From Nocardia pneumoniae NBRC 100136 (GTDB lineage Bacteria; Actinomycetota; Actinomycetes; Mycobacteriales; Mycobacteriaceae), in assembly GCF_000308755.1 (NCBI RefSeq), contig NZ_BAGF01000019.1, positions 1 through 48,112 on the forward strand: DNA of 48,112 nt. The letters are read 5' to 3'. The notes beneath the pieces are model-generated. The model ran no database searches. It was not told where the DNA came from and saw nothing but the letters and a program-made list of their open reading frames with translations. Position numbers and translations under genes: made by a program. This document shows positions 25,937 through 34,347 of the stretch, one piece after another (positions within the stretch are counted from its first letter, which is position 1; each line of letters begins with the position of its first letter).

Positions 25937-26482
25937 GTGCAAAAGGTGCTCAGACTCGACCTGGTCAGCCATGGCATGACCGAGGCGATGCGCAAGGCAC
26001 GTTTTCCGGTCGACGAATCGCTCACCGAGGCAGGTCGCCGGGCGGTGTCGGAATGCGGACCGCTGACCGCTCCCCGGGTGCTGACCGGGCCCGAACGCCG
26101 GACCGTGGAGACCGCCGCGCTGCTCGGCTTGCCGGGCAAGGAGGACAGCCGGTTGCGCGACTTGGACGCGGGCGCCTGGCGCGGTGGGGAGCTCATGTCG
26201 GTACCCCAGGACGAGCTGTACGCGTGGCTCACCGATCCGGAGTTCCGCGGGCACGGCGGCGAATCGGTGGTGGACGTGATCGAGCGGACCAGAGTCTGGA
26301 TGGCGGAGGTCGCCGCGCAGGCGGTGTCCACCATCGCGGTCACCCACCCGGCGGTCGTCAGGGCCGCTCTGCTGGTGACCCTGGACGCACCGCCGAAATC
26401 CTTCTGGCGCATCGATATTCCACCCGGAAGCGTGACCCGCCTGCACTATCGCGGCGAATGGACGCTGCACTTCACGGCCTGA
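25937..26482 (+). CDS. Histidine phosphatase superfamily protein with SHG in place of RHG
   Basis: The 181-residue cytosolic protein is of the phosphoglycerate mutase-like branch. The start reads LRLDLVSHGMTEAMRKARF: the catalytic His is kept but the Arg of the RHG motif is Ser. Further active-site parts are GPERRTVETAALL (Arg), DLDAGAWRG where others have a GxWEG, and the second His in AVTHPAVVRA. Actinobacterial relatives with SHG/SHA exist as I recall, so this may be a subfamily. The substrate is unknown. The start is GTG 25937 with TACGCT 7 nt upstream and no ribosome site; GTG 25946 is an alternative. It is divergent from lhr. Confidence 0.82.
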   Translation: MQKVLRLDLVSHGMTEAMRKARFPVDESLTEAGRRAVSECGPLTAPRVLTGPERRTVETAALLGLPGKEDSRLRDLDAGAWRGGELMSVPQDELYAWLTDPEFRGHGGESVVDVIERTRVWMAEVAAQAVSTIAVTHPAVVRAALLVTLDAPPKSFWRIDIPPGSVTRLHYRGEWTLHFTA

Positions 26483-26543
26483 CGCCGGTGGATGGATCCG
26501 AGACGGGTGGCATTCCGGCGCGGTCCGGCTAGTGTCTGAGACT

Positions 26544-27491
26544 ATGAGTAACAACAATGGGCCGCAGCGGCGCGGCCTGGCCATCGGATGCGGTGGCACC
26601 GTGGGGGCCGCGTGGATCGTCGCCGCGCTGGCCGCCGCCCGCGACGTGCTCGATTGGGATCCGCGCACGGCGGACGTGCTGATCGGCACCTCGGCGGGCG
26701 CGGAGGCGGTGACGATGCTCGGCAGCGGCGTCTCGGTCGACGAACTGGTCGCCATGCAACGCGGCACCTCGACCGACCCGATCCTGCGCGAGCACGGGCG
26801 CGCCGAACCGGGCCGCTTTCCTCCGTTGCCACGCCCGCGACTCGGCTCGCCGCGGCTGCCCCTGCGGCGCCACCAGTCGGGCCAGGCGCTGCTGGCCGCT
26901 GGCAGCGGGCTGCTGCCGATCGGCGGCGGCGACTCCAGCTGGTTGCGGCGATTAGCCGAGAGACTCAACCCGGGCCGTTCCTGGGTGCCGCATCCGGCGG
27001 CCTGGTTGGTGGCGATGGACTACGAAACCGGGCAGCGGGTGGCGTTCGGTTCGCCGGACGCGCCCGACGCGACCATCGGTGCGGCACTGCGCGCGTCGTG
27101 GGCGATCCCCGGCTGGTTCCCGCCGGTCACGATCGCCGGTCGTCGTTTCGTCGACGGCGGAGCGGCGTCGACCGCGTCGGTGGACCTGCTTGTTCCCGAG
27201 AAGCTGGACGAAGTGCTCGTGCTGGCCCCGATGGCCTCGGCGGAGCGGATTCCCGCGACCGGCGTGGGGCATCTCCTGGAGCGGCAGCTGCGCAATCGCA
27301 TGAGCGCCGAGCTCGACGCCGAGATCGCGCGGTTGCGCGCCGCGGGCACCAAGGTCCTCTTCGTGGGCGCCACCGCCGACGACCTCGCGGTGATGGGCGC
27401 CAATTTCATGGACGGCCGCCGCCGTCTCGCCACCTTCGAACACAGCCTGCGCAGCACCCGTCGCGCGCTCGAACAAGGAGCCTTCGAATGA
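26544..27491 (+). CDS. Patatin-like phospholipase
   Basis: A serine lipid acyl hydrolase of 315 residues with a Ser-Asp dyad: oxyanion loop IGCGGTVGAAW (about 14-24), nucleophile GTSAG (about 49-53) and the catalytic Asp in RFVDGG (about 211-216). There is no signal peptide, so it acts in the cytosol or on the inner leaflet of the membrane. It resembles the short bacterial patatins (RssA-like). ATG 26544 has TAGTGT about 8 nt upstream; GTG 26532 is an in-frame alternative. It overlaps the following SDR gene by 4 nt (ATGA), indicating coupled translation and a shared pathway, perhaps lipid turnover followed by oxidation. Confidence 0.9.
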   Translation: MSNNNGPQRRGLAIGCGGTVGAAWIVAALAAARDVLDWDPRTADVLIGTSAGAEAVTMLGSGVSVDELVAMQRGTSTDPILREHGRAEPGRFPPLPRPRLGSPRLPLRRHQSGQALLAAGSGLLPIGGGDSSWLRRLAERLNPGRSWVPHPAAWLVAMDYETGQRVAFGSPDAPDATIGAALRASWAIPGWFPPVTIAGRRFVDGGAASTASVDLLVPEKLDEVLVLAPMASAERIPATGVGHLLERQLRNRMSAELDAEIARLRAAGTKVLFVGATADDLAVMGANFMDGRRRLATFEHSLRSTRRALEQGAFE

Positions 27492-28324
27492 GAATTCTCG
27501 GATCCGGTTACCCCGGCATCGACCTGCGCGAGGCCAGGGTCCTGATCACCGGCGGCGGCCGCGGCATCGGCCGGGCCACCGCGGAACTGTTCGCCGCCAA
27601 AGGCTCTCGGGTCGTGCTCGCGGACGTGGACAAAGCCGCCGCCGAAGCGGCCGCCGCCGCGATCGGCGGGGTCGCCTGCGAACTGGATGTGCGCTCGCGC
27701 GGCCAGTGGGACGCCATGATCGCCGCGGTGGGTGCGATCGACATCCTCGTCAACAACGCGGGCGTCATGCCCGCGGGCGCGTTCCTCGACGAACCGGACG
27801 TGGTCGGCCAGGCCACGCTGGACATCAACGTGTGGGGCCTCATCCACGGCATGCGCGCCACCGCGCCGGGCATGATCGAGCGCGGCCGCGGCCATATCGT
27901 CAACATCGCCTCGCTGGCGGGCAAGGTCCCCATCCCCGGCCTCGCCGTCTACAACGCGAGCAAGTTCGCGGCCGTCGGCCTCTCGGCGGCCACGCGTCTG
28001 GAGTTCGCCGAACACGGCGTCAGCGTCAGCTGTGTCCTGCCGTCGGCGGTGCGCACCCGCCTCTCCTCCGGGCTCGCGCTCGGCCACGGCATGCCGACCG
28101 TCGACCCGGAGGACGTCGCCGCCGCTATCGTGCGCACCTGCGCGACGCGCAAAGCCGAAGTGGCGGTGCCGAATTACCTCGGTCCGGTGGACATCGCGCT
28201 GGCCGCCGCGCCGGAACGCGCGGTACGCCTGGTCCGCAGGCTGTTCGACGGCGACCGCGCGCTGCATCCCGCCGACGAGAAGACCCGCGCGGAGTACGAG
28301 CGGCAGGTTCGCTCCATCAGCTGA
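27488..28324 (+). CDS. SDR family oxidoreductase
   Basis: A classical short-chain dehydrogenase/reductase of 278 residues using NAD(P)(H): cofactor motif TGGGRGIG (about 20-27) with Asp after beta-2 (LADVD), suggesting NAD(H) preference, NNAG (about 92-95), and catalytic Ser in NIASLAG with YNASK (Tyr and Lys about 155-159). The C-terminal extension PERAVRLVRRLFDGDRAL resembles the mycobacterial/nocardial SDRs that act on long-chain acyl or sterol substrates. It is coupled to the patatin gene by a 4-nt overlap and ended by a strong bidirectional hairpin. Confidence 0.93.
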   Translation: MRILGSGYPGIDLREARVLITGGGRGIGRATAELFAAKGSRVVLADVDKAAAEAAAAAIGGVACELDVRSRGQWDAMIAAVGAIDILVNNAGVMPAGAFLDEPDVVGQATLDINVWGLIHGMRATAPGMIERGRGHIVNIASLAGKVPIPGLAVYNASKFAAVGLSAATRLEFAEHGVSVSCVLPSAVRTRLSSGLALGHGMPTVDPEDVAAAIVRTCATRKAEVAVPNYLGPVDIALAAAPERAVRLVRRLFDGDRALHPADEKTRAEYERQVRSIS

Positions 28325-28334
28325 TCCGAACGAA

Positions 28335-28365
28335 AGCGGCCCGGGAGATCGTCTCCCGGGCCGCT
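28335..28365. terminator. Bidirectional terminator, 14-bp stem
   Basis: AGCGGCCCGGGAGA (28335-28348) pairs perfectly with TCTCCCGGGCCGCT (28352-28365) around TCG. It lies between convergent SDR and lipase genes. Confidence 0.9.
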
Positions 28366-28377
28366 GCTCGCGCGTGG

Positions 28378-29568
28378 TCAGCAGTTCGTCGTCGCGGGTT
28401 CGCCGCGGAACCTGGCCTCCACGTAGTTCCACGCGTCCGCGAATCCGGCGACCGCCGCGGTCATGTGCTCGGAGATGTCATAGGTGTGGAACTCCACCGG
28501 CGCCCCGGCCTTGCAGTATCGGTCGGCGACCTCGGCGACGGGTCCATAGAAGGTCATCGTGTCGAAGCGCCCTTGCCAGAGATAGGTGGGAACGGTCGGC
28601 ACGCCGTCGAAGTAGCGAAGGCTGTTCTCGCGCAGCACGGCATGCGCCTCGGCGCTGTCCATCAGGTTCTTGGTCGCCGCCATCTGCTCGGCACTGCGGA
28701 AAGCGCCGTGGAAGAGCAGGAACCGGCGGCAGGCGTCGTGCGTGAATTCCCGGAACCACAAGCCGTGCGGGTTGAGCTGATCCGAGACCGGCAGCCGGTC
28801 CGGGTACTCCCGCTCCAGTCCCATGGCCGCGGCGAAGGCGAGCCCGAATCCCGGGTGCGGATTGAAGCCGAGCGCGAGCGCCATCTCCTCGAGGTCGGCG
28901 GGGATGCCGCCCGCCACGGCGGCGGTGAGGTGCAGATCCGGCGCGTAGGTGGGTTGCAGCGCGGCGGCCCATGCGGTGGCCATGCCGCCGCCGGAGTAGC
29001 CCGCGATGGCCACCGGGGAGGCGGACAGACCGAGCTCGGCGACCTTGCGCACGGCCTTGACGCTGTCGAGCGTCATCATCCCGGCCAGCCGCGCCGCGCC
29101 GTAGGCGGAGGTGGGGCCGAGGTAGTCCGGCAGCGAGATCGCCCAACCGCGTCCGATGGGCAGCATCGCGCCGACCGCGTCCTGCAATTCGCCGTTGAAC
29201 AGCGAACGCGATGGGTTGCACTGGGTGCCGAGGGAGTTGATCAGCGCCTGATAGGAGACCAGCGGCGGGTTCTGGACGCCGACCGGCAGGAGGACGGTCG
29301 TGACCCCCATGACCGGCTTGTCCTGCGAGTTGGTCGACCGGAACGCCACCTGCCAGCCCTCGGTCCCCACGTAGAGACCGGTGTCGATCCTGCGGGTCCG
29401 CACTACGTCGCCGGGCGCGAACGCGGCCAGGTCCGGCGGCGCGGTGTAGAACGGATCGGGATCGGGAGTGGGATAGAGCGGCTGAGCCGTCGCGGGGAGG
29501 CCGAGCAGGCCCACCGAGACGACGCTCAACACCAGCAAGATCGCGATCCGGAACGGAATTCTGGACAC
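28378..29568 (-). CDS. Secreted lipase, LIP family
   Basis: The 396-residue protein has a Sec signal peptide (IPFRIAILLVLSVVSVGLL, cleavage near ATAQPLYP, residue about 32). The mature part matches the secretory lipase family (PF03583, Candida-type and actinobacterial lipases): DYLGPTSAYG, nucleophile elbow GYSGGG (about 198-203), PTYLWQGRFDTM with the acid and HTYDISEH with the base. It hydrolyses triacylglycerols or other esters outside the cell. I prefer the GTG at 29568, 5 nt after GAAGGAAA; an ATG at 29595 would add nine residues. Cysteines in TQCNPS, HDACRR, RYCKAG and the C-terminal NC suggest disulfides. It is convergent with the SDR gene. Confidence 0.92.
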   Translation of the reverse strand: MSRIPFRIAILLVLSVVSVGLLGLPATAQPLYPTPDPDPFYTAPPDLAAFAPGDVVRTRRIDTGLYVGTEGWQVAFRSTNSQDKPVMGVTTVLLPVGVQNPPLVSYQALINSLGTQCNPSRSLFNGELQDAVGAMLPIGRGWAISLPDYLGPTSAYGAARLAGMMTLDSVKAVRKVAELGLSASPVAIAGYSGGGMATAWAAALQPTYAPDLHLTAAVAGGIPADLEEMALALGFNPHPGFGLAFAAAMGLEREYPDRLPVSDQLNPHGLWFREFTHDACRRFLLFHGAFRSAEQMAATKNLMDSAEAHAVLRENSLRYFDGVPTVPTYLWQGRFDTMTFYGPVAEVADRYCKAGAPVEFHTYDISEHMTAAVAGFADAWNYVEARFRGEPATTNC

Positions 29569-29942
29569 GGTTTTCCTTCGAAAGTCAGCCGCCACCGACC
29601 CACTGGCGCGCGGCGGTCATGCCGCGGCGTCGGTGGTTCGGACGGACCGGCACTGCACGGAAAAACCGTGGCGAACCACCTCGTTCACCACGGGAAGGAA
29701 CAGAAGGATTCACCGCGTGCGGCTGTGGGCCGATCGCGGCGAACTGGTGCACCCTCCTTCTGCTCCGGGACCGCCGGTGGCCGCGGAGGCGGCACCATCC
29801 GCTGCGAAAATAGCGTCGAACCGCGCGTGGCGCCGAAAGAGAAACGACGAAAGGGACAATTCACAACCCGCGCGGGTCCGGGTTCGACAAGATCACTATT
29901 GAGCGGTCGCCGCCGGGCCGGTAGATGATCGGCGGGCCCGGC
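29569..29942. other. 374-bp stretch without a gene
   Basis: This is upstream of the secreted lipase and downstream of the lipoprotein gene, both on the minus strand. A weak inverted repeat CCGTGG/CCACGG lies at about 29666-29692. The lipase ribosome site GAAGGAAA is at its left edge. No ORF has coding composition. Confidence 0.5.
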
Positions 29943-30419
29943 TCACGCGAGGCTGAGCACCGTGCGATTGCCCAGCGGGCGTTCCAGGTCGACCACGACC
30001 ACGCCGTACTCGCGTTTCTGCTCCGGACTGGCGCCCTGGCACGGCGGCATGCCGCGATGCAGCCCCCGGATCAGCCGCACGCTCACCAGCTCGGCCGATT
30101 CCTCGACCCGCGCGGTGAAACCGACGCTCGGGCAGCCGACCGGTCCCGGGATGTGGATGGCGAGCTTGTTCGTGCCGTCTTCTGTGTCGTACTCCGAGAA
30201 GGCCATCGCCGCACTCGATTCCAGATCCGCCGCGTGCGGGATCACGACCATCGTTCCGCCTGTGTAGCTGCGCGAGCCCGCGTCGGCGCGTGCCCCCGCC
30301 GCGGCTGTCGGGTCCCGCGAGGAGGCGACGCCCGAAGCCGCGTCCGGTGCCTGCTGCCCGCACGCGGTCAACGCCCACAGCGCGACGGCCGCGACGACCG
30401 CCGTGCGCCTGCTGCGCAT
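29943..30419 (-). CDS. Lipoprotein of unknown function
   Basis: The 158-residue product has a basic N-terminus (MRSRRT), a hydrophobic stretch and the lipobox LTAC at about residues 14-17, so the Cys is lipidated and the protein is held on the outer face of the plasma membrane. A disordered Ala/Ser region follows to about residue 50, then a small beta-rich domain (GGTMVVIPHA, KLAIHIPGPVGCPSVGF, EYGVVVVDLERP) with two more cysteines likely bonded. I do not recognise the family. ATG 30419 has GGTGGAGAG 6 nt upstream; ATG 30425 is in frame but too close to it. Confidence 0.8.
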   Translation of the reverse strand: MRSRRTAVVAAVALWALTACGQQAPDAASGVASSRDPTAAAGARADAGSRSYTGGTMVVIPHAADLESSAAMAFSEYDTEDGTNKLAIHIPGPVGCPSVGFTARVEESAELVSVRLIRGLHRGMPPCQGASPEQKREYGVVVVDLERPLGNRTVLSLA

Positions 30420-30698
30420 ACCCATCTCTCCACCTTCACATAGGTGCCGAGTCGGGTGGGGGAGCAACGCGGTGTGGCGTGGCCAGCACTCCGCCTGGCC
30501 GGGAGATGCTTGTGCGCGTCATCACATTTACCTCGCACTGTGCATAGGCGGTGCCCATTGTCAAGGCTGTGAATTGTGCAGAATGCTCAATCTATGACGT
30601 AGCAGTTGTGCGTTCAGATCTTTGGAGACACGATGTCGGCACCAAGTGCACAACGATGCGAGGCGCCCGACCGGTGCTGAGCGGACGGGTGGATCTGT
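30420..30698. promoter_or_regulatory. 279-bp divergent region, lipoprotein / oxidoreductase
   Basis: A locally AT-richer segment (about 30520-30610) with TTGTCA (30559-30564) and nearby AATGCT and TCTATGAC motifs may hold promoters. GGTGGA 5 nt before the ATG at 30699 is the ribosome site. No strong palindrome was found. Confidence 0.35.
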
Positions 30699-33600
30699 AT
30701 GACCGAGCTCGCTGACCGCGACCTGATCGCAGCTCCCTATGACCTTGCCGACCGTTACCGCGTCGGCGCGGGGACGGTTGTCCTCACCGGCGTCCAGGCC
30801 ATCGCGCGACAGCTGGTCGAGCAGCACGTGCGCGATCTGCGGGCCGGACGGCGCGTCGGCACGTTCGTGTCCGGGTATCAGGGCAGTCCGCTCGGTGGTG
30901 TCGACAAGATGCTGGCCGGAATGCCCGATGTCCTCGCCGAACACGACATCACGTTCGTGCCCGGATTGAACGAGGAACTGGCCGCGACCTCGGTCTGGGG
31001 CAGCCAGGCCGACCTGCCCGGTGGCACCGCCACGCACGACGGCGTCGTCGGTGTCTGGTACGGCAAGGGGCCCGGGCTGGACCGGGCGACCGACGCGTTG
31101 CGCCACGCCAACATGTACGGCGCGAACGCGCGCGGCGGCGTGCTGCTGCTGGTCGGCGACGATCCGGCGTCGAAGTCCTCCACCGTGCCCGCGGTGAGCG
31201 AGCGCTCGCTGGCGGCGATGAACATCCCGGTGCTGTTCCCCCGCAACGCCCGCGAGATCATCACCATGGGCCTGCACGGCGTGGCCCTGTCGCGTGCCTC
31301 GGGATGCCTCGTGGCGCTCAAGATCGTCGCCGATGTCGCCGACGGCGCCTGGACCGTCGACGGTTCGGTCGGCGACATCGACATCGTGGTGCCCGAGATC
31401 GACTGGGAGGGAAGGCCGTTCCGCTACCTGCAGCGTCCGATGGCCGCGCCCGCCGACAGCCTGCTCGCGGAGGCGGACCTCTACGGCCCGCGCTGGGAAC
31501 TGGTCAAGGCCTACAGCACGCGCAACGGGTTGGACGTGATCGAGGTGAACCCCGCCCACGCCACCGTCGGAATCGCCGCCACCGGTACGACATTCGACGC
31601 CGTCCGGCAAGCGCTGATCGACCTCGGCACGGACGACGACGCGCTGCGCGCCGCGGGCATTCGACTGCTGCGCATCGGCATGCCGTACCCCATTGCGCCC
31701 GAGCGTGTCCGGGAGTTCGCCGACGGGCTCTCGCGGCTGATCGTCGTGGAGGACAAGACGGCGTTCATCGAAACGCAGATCCGGGAGATCCTCTACGGCA
31801 CGCCCGGCGCCCCCGGCATCGTCGGCAAGCGTGACGCGTCGGGCCGTCCGCTGTTCGGCCAGGACGGCGAGCTGACCTCCGGGCGGATCGCCGCGCCGCT
31901 GCGCCGCGCGCTCGACGGCTTCCTGGAACTGAAACGCCCGCTGCCGCAACCGTTGTCGCTGGCCGTGCTGCCTGCCAAGCGCGCGGCCTACTTCTGTAGC
32001 GGCTGCCCACACAACCGCTCGACCGCCGTGCCCGAAGGCTCGCTGGCGGGCGGCGGCATCGGCTGTCACACCATGGTGACCATGTCGGGTCGCGCCGACA
32101 GCAAGGTCACCGGCCTGACCCAGATGGGCGGCGAAGGCGCGCAATGGATCGGCCAGGCCCCGTTCACCGACGTCGGGCATCTGTTCCAGAACATCGGCGA
32201 CGGCACCTACTTCCACTCCGGCCAGCTCGCCGTGCAGGCGTGCGTCGCCGCGGGCGTGAACATCACCTTCAAGCTGCTGCACAACGAGGTCGTCGCGATG
32301 ACCGGCGCGCAGCACGCGGAGGGCGCGCTCACCGTGCCGATGCTCACCCACAAGCTCACCACCGAGGGTGTGCGCCGGATCATCGTCTGCGCCGACGAGC
32401 CCCAGCGCTACCGCAAGCGCGATCTCGCCCCCGGCACCCTGCTCTGGCACCGGGACCGGCTCGACGAAGCCCAGCGCGTCCTGCGCGAGGTACCCGGCGT
32501 CACGGTGCTCATCTACGACCAGCACTGCGCCGCCGACGCCCGGCGGCAGCGCAAACGCGGCACGCTGCCGGTGCGGCGCACCAGGGTGGTCATCAACGAG
32601 GCGGTGTGCGAGGGCTGCGGCGACTGCGGGGTGCGGAGCAACTGCCTCTCGGTCCAGCCGGTGGACACCGAATTCGGCCGCAAGACCAGGATCGACCAGA
32701 CCTCCTGCAACACCGACTACAGCTGCCTGGACGGTGACTGCCCGTCGTTCGTCACCGTCGAGCTGCCCGACCCGGGGAAGGCGAAGAAGCGCATGAGCGT
32801 TCGCCGCCCCGAGCCGCCGCGCGTCCCCGACCTTCCCTGCGAGGCGCCGACCTCGACACAGAACGTCTTCCTCGCGGGCATCGGCGGAACCGGCATCGTG
32901 ACCGTCAACCAGGTGCTGGCCACCGCGGCGATGCGCGCCGGGTACGAGGTCGCGAGCCTGGATCAGATCGGTTTGAGTCAGAAGGCCGGTCCGGTGGTGT
33001 CCCACCTGCGGTTCGCGCTCGGCGAGCTGGAACCGGCGAACCGGCTGGCGCCCGCCTCCGCCGATTGCGTCGTCGCCTTCGACCTGCTCGCCGCCACCGA
33101 CACCAAGAACCTGGCCTACGGCTCCCGGACGGCCACCGTCGCCGTGGCGTCGACCAGCAAGACGCCGACCGGCGACATGGTCTACGACAAGTCGGTGTCC
33201 TATCCGGACGAGCGGTTGCTGCTCAACCGCCTGGAGCAGGTGTCGCGCTCGGTGCACTCGTTCGACGCGCTGGCCGCCGCCGACGTGCTGTTCGGCAACA
33301 CCGCCGCCGCCAACTTCCTCCTGGTCGGCGCCGCCTACCAGGTCGGCGGCCTGCGGCTGCCCGCGGCGGCGATCGAGGAGGCGATCGAGATCAACGGCGT
33401 CGCGGTCGCCGCGAACATCGCCGCGTTCCGCTGGGGCCGCGTCGCGGTGGCGCGGCCGGAGGAGTTCGCCGCGGCCACCACACGGCAGCGCCGAACGAAG
33501 GCCGAAATCGCGGTTCCGGCAGATCTTTTCGATGGATTCACCGCGGTGGGCGAGACCCGGCGGCTGGTCGAGCTGCGGGCCGAAGAGCTGATCGGATTCC

Positions 33601-34172
33601 AGAGCCCCCGGCTGGCTCGCGCGTATGTGGCCGCTGTGCAACGGGTTTGGGAGGCACAGGGCCGGGTCGGCGACCGCACCGAGTTCAGCGAGCAGGTGGC
33701 GCGCGGGTTGCACAAGTTCACCGCGTACAAAGACGAGTACGAGGTGGCGCGCAGGCTCACCGACCCGGCCTTCCTGGACGACGTCGCCGCCCAGCTGCCC
33801 GACGGCGCGAACCTGACCTACCGGCTGCACCCGCCGATCCTGCGCGCGATGGGCCGCGAGAAGAAGATCGGCATCGGCCCGCGCGGCCACTTCGCACTGC
33901 GCCTACTGGCCAGGGGCAAAAGACTGCGGGGCACCAAGTTCGATCCGTTCGGCTACGCCCACGTGCGCCGCGTCGAGCGCGCCCTGCGCGACCACTACCT
34001 CGAGATGGTGACCACCCTCGCCGACACGCTCGACGCGGCGAACTACGACCGCGCCGTGGAGGCTGCGGGCCTGGCCGATCTGGTGCGCGGCTACGAGGAC
34101 ATCAAACTCGCCAACGTCGAGCTCTATTGCGACCGCCTGCGTGCGCTGGGCATCCAGCCGCCTCTGGTCTGA
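30699..34172 (+). CDS. Indolepyruvate ferredoxin oxidoreductase, fused alpha-gamma form
   Basis: A 1157-residue TPP- and iron-sulfur-dependent 2-oxoacid:ferredoxin oxidoreductase that turns aryl-pyruvates (from aromatic amino acid transamination) into aryl-acetyl-CoA plus reduced ferredoxin. The N-terminal PorA-like domain starts VGTFVSGYQGSPLGG; the TPP-binding half begins near FCSGCPHNRSTAVPEG (about 431) with GIGCHTM; a Cys cluster CEGCGDCG, NC, CNTDYSC and DC (about 637-690) can bind [4Fe-4S]; the PorG-like gamma domain starts GIGGTGIVTVNQ (about 728) and the DUF6537-like C-terminus follows. The single-chain layout is the aerobic bacterial type. It stands alone; the electron acceptor and any regulator are not adjacent. 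It ends before a 10-bp terminator hairpin. Confidence 0.93.
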   Translation: MTELADRDLIAAPYDLADRYRVGAGTVVLTGVQAIARQLVEQHVRDLRAGRRVGTFVSGYQGSPLGGVDKMLAGMPDVLAEHDITFVPGLNEELAATSVWGSQADLPGGTATHDGVVGVWYGKGPGLDRATDALRHANMYGANARGGVLLLVGDDPASKSSTVPAVSERSLAAMNIPVLFPRNAREIITMGLHGVALSRASGCLVALKIVADVADGAWTVDGSVGDIDIVVPEIDWEGRPFRYLQRPMAAPADSLLAEADLYGPRWELVKAYSTRNGLDVIEVNPAHATVGIAATGTTFDAVRQALIDLGTDDDALRAAGIRLLRIGMPYPIAPERVREFADGLSRLIVVEDKTAFIETQIREILYGTPGAPGIVGKRDASGRPLFGQDGELTSGRIAAPLRRALDGFLELKRPLPQPLSLAVLPAKRAAYFCSGCPHNRSTAVPEGSLAGGGIGCHTMVTMSGRADSKVTGLTQMGGEGAQWIGQAPFTDVGHLFQNIGDGTYFHSGQLAVQACVAAGVNITFKLLHNEVVAMTGAQHAEGALTVPMLTHKLTTEGVRRIIVCADEPQRYRKRDLAPGTLLWHRDRLDEAQRVLREVPGVTVLIYDQHCAADARRQRKRGTLPVRRTRVVINEAVCEGCGDCGVRSNCLSVQPVDTEFGRKTRIDQTSCNTDYSCLDGDCPSFVTVELPDPGKAKKRMSVRRPEPPRVPDLPCEAPTSTQNVFLAGIGGTGIVTVNQVLATAAMRAGYEVASLDQIGLSQKAGPVVSHLRFALGELEPANRLAPASADCVVAFDLLAATDTKNLAYGSRTATVAVASTSKTPTGDMVYDKSVSYPDERLLLNRLEQVSRSVHSFDALAAADVLFGNTAAANFLLVGAAYQVGGLRLPAAAIEEAIEINGVAVAANIAAFRWGRVAVARPEEFAAATTRQRRTKAEIAVPADLFDGFTAVGETRRLVELRAEELIGFQSPRLARAYVAAVQRVWEAQGRVGDRTEFSEQVARGLHKFTAYKDEYEVARRLTDPAFLDDVAAQLPDGANLTYRLHPPILRAMGREKKIGIGPRGHFALRLLARGKRLRGTKFDPFGYAHVRRVERALRDHYLEMVTTLADTLDAANYDRAVEAAGLADLVRGYEDIKLANVELYCDRLRALGIQPPLV

Positions 34173-34270
34173 CGTGGCGGCAGCCCGGATGCGCCGCTCG
34201 CCAACCGAGACAGACCCGTGCTCGGCGTCGTGACCGCCAGCCCTCGGCGAGCTGACCAGGGATAGCCGCA

Positions 34271-34301
34271 GGCCCCGCCGGATCCACACGACGGCGGGGC
34301 C
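34271..34301. terminator. Terminator hairpin, 10-bp perfect stem
   Basis: GGCCCCGCCG (34271-34280) pairs with CGGCGGGGCC (34292-34301) around an 11-nt loop. It lies between convergent oxidoreductase and sigma factor genes. Confidence 0.85.
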
Positions 34302-34347
34302 ACGGTCCTGGTCGTGGCTCGTCGAGGTCCCGGGATGCCTGCCGTGA

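Noticed and set aside
30561..33890. Open frame of over 1100 codons on the minus strand opposite the indolepyruvate oxidoreductase
   Set aside because: It is a high-GC mirror frame with low-complexity Arg/His/Gln composition; the plus strand has all the TPP and Fe-S motifs.
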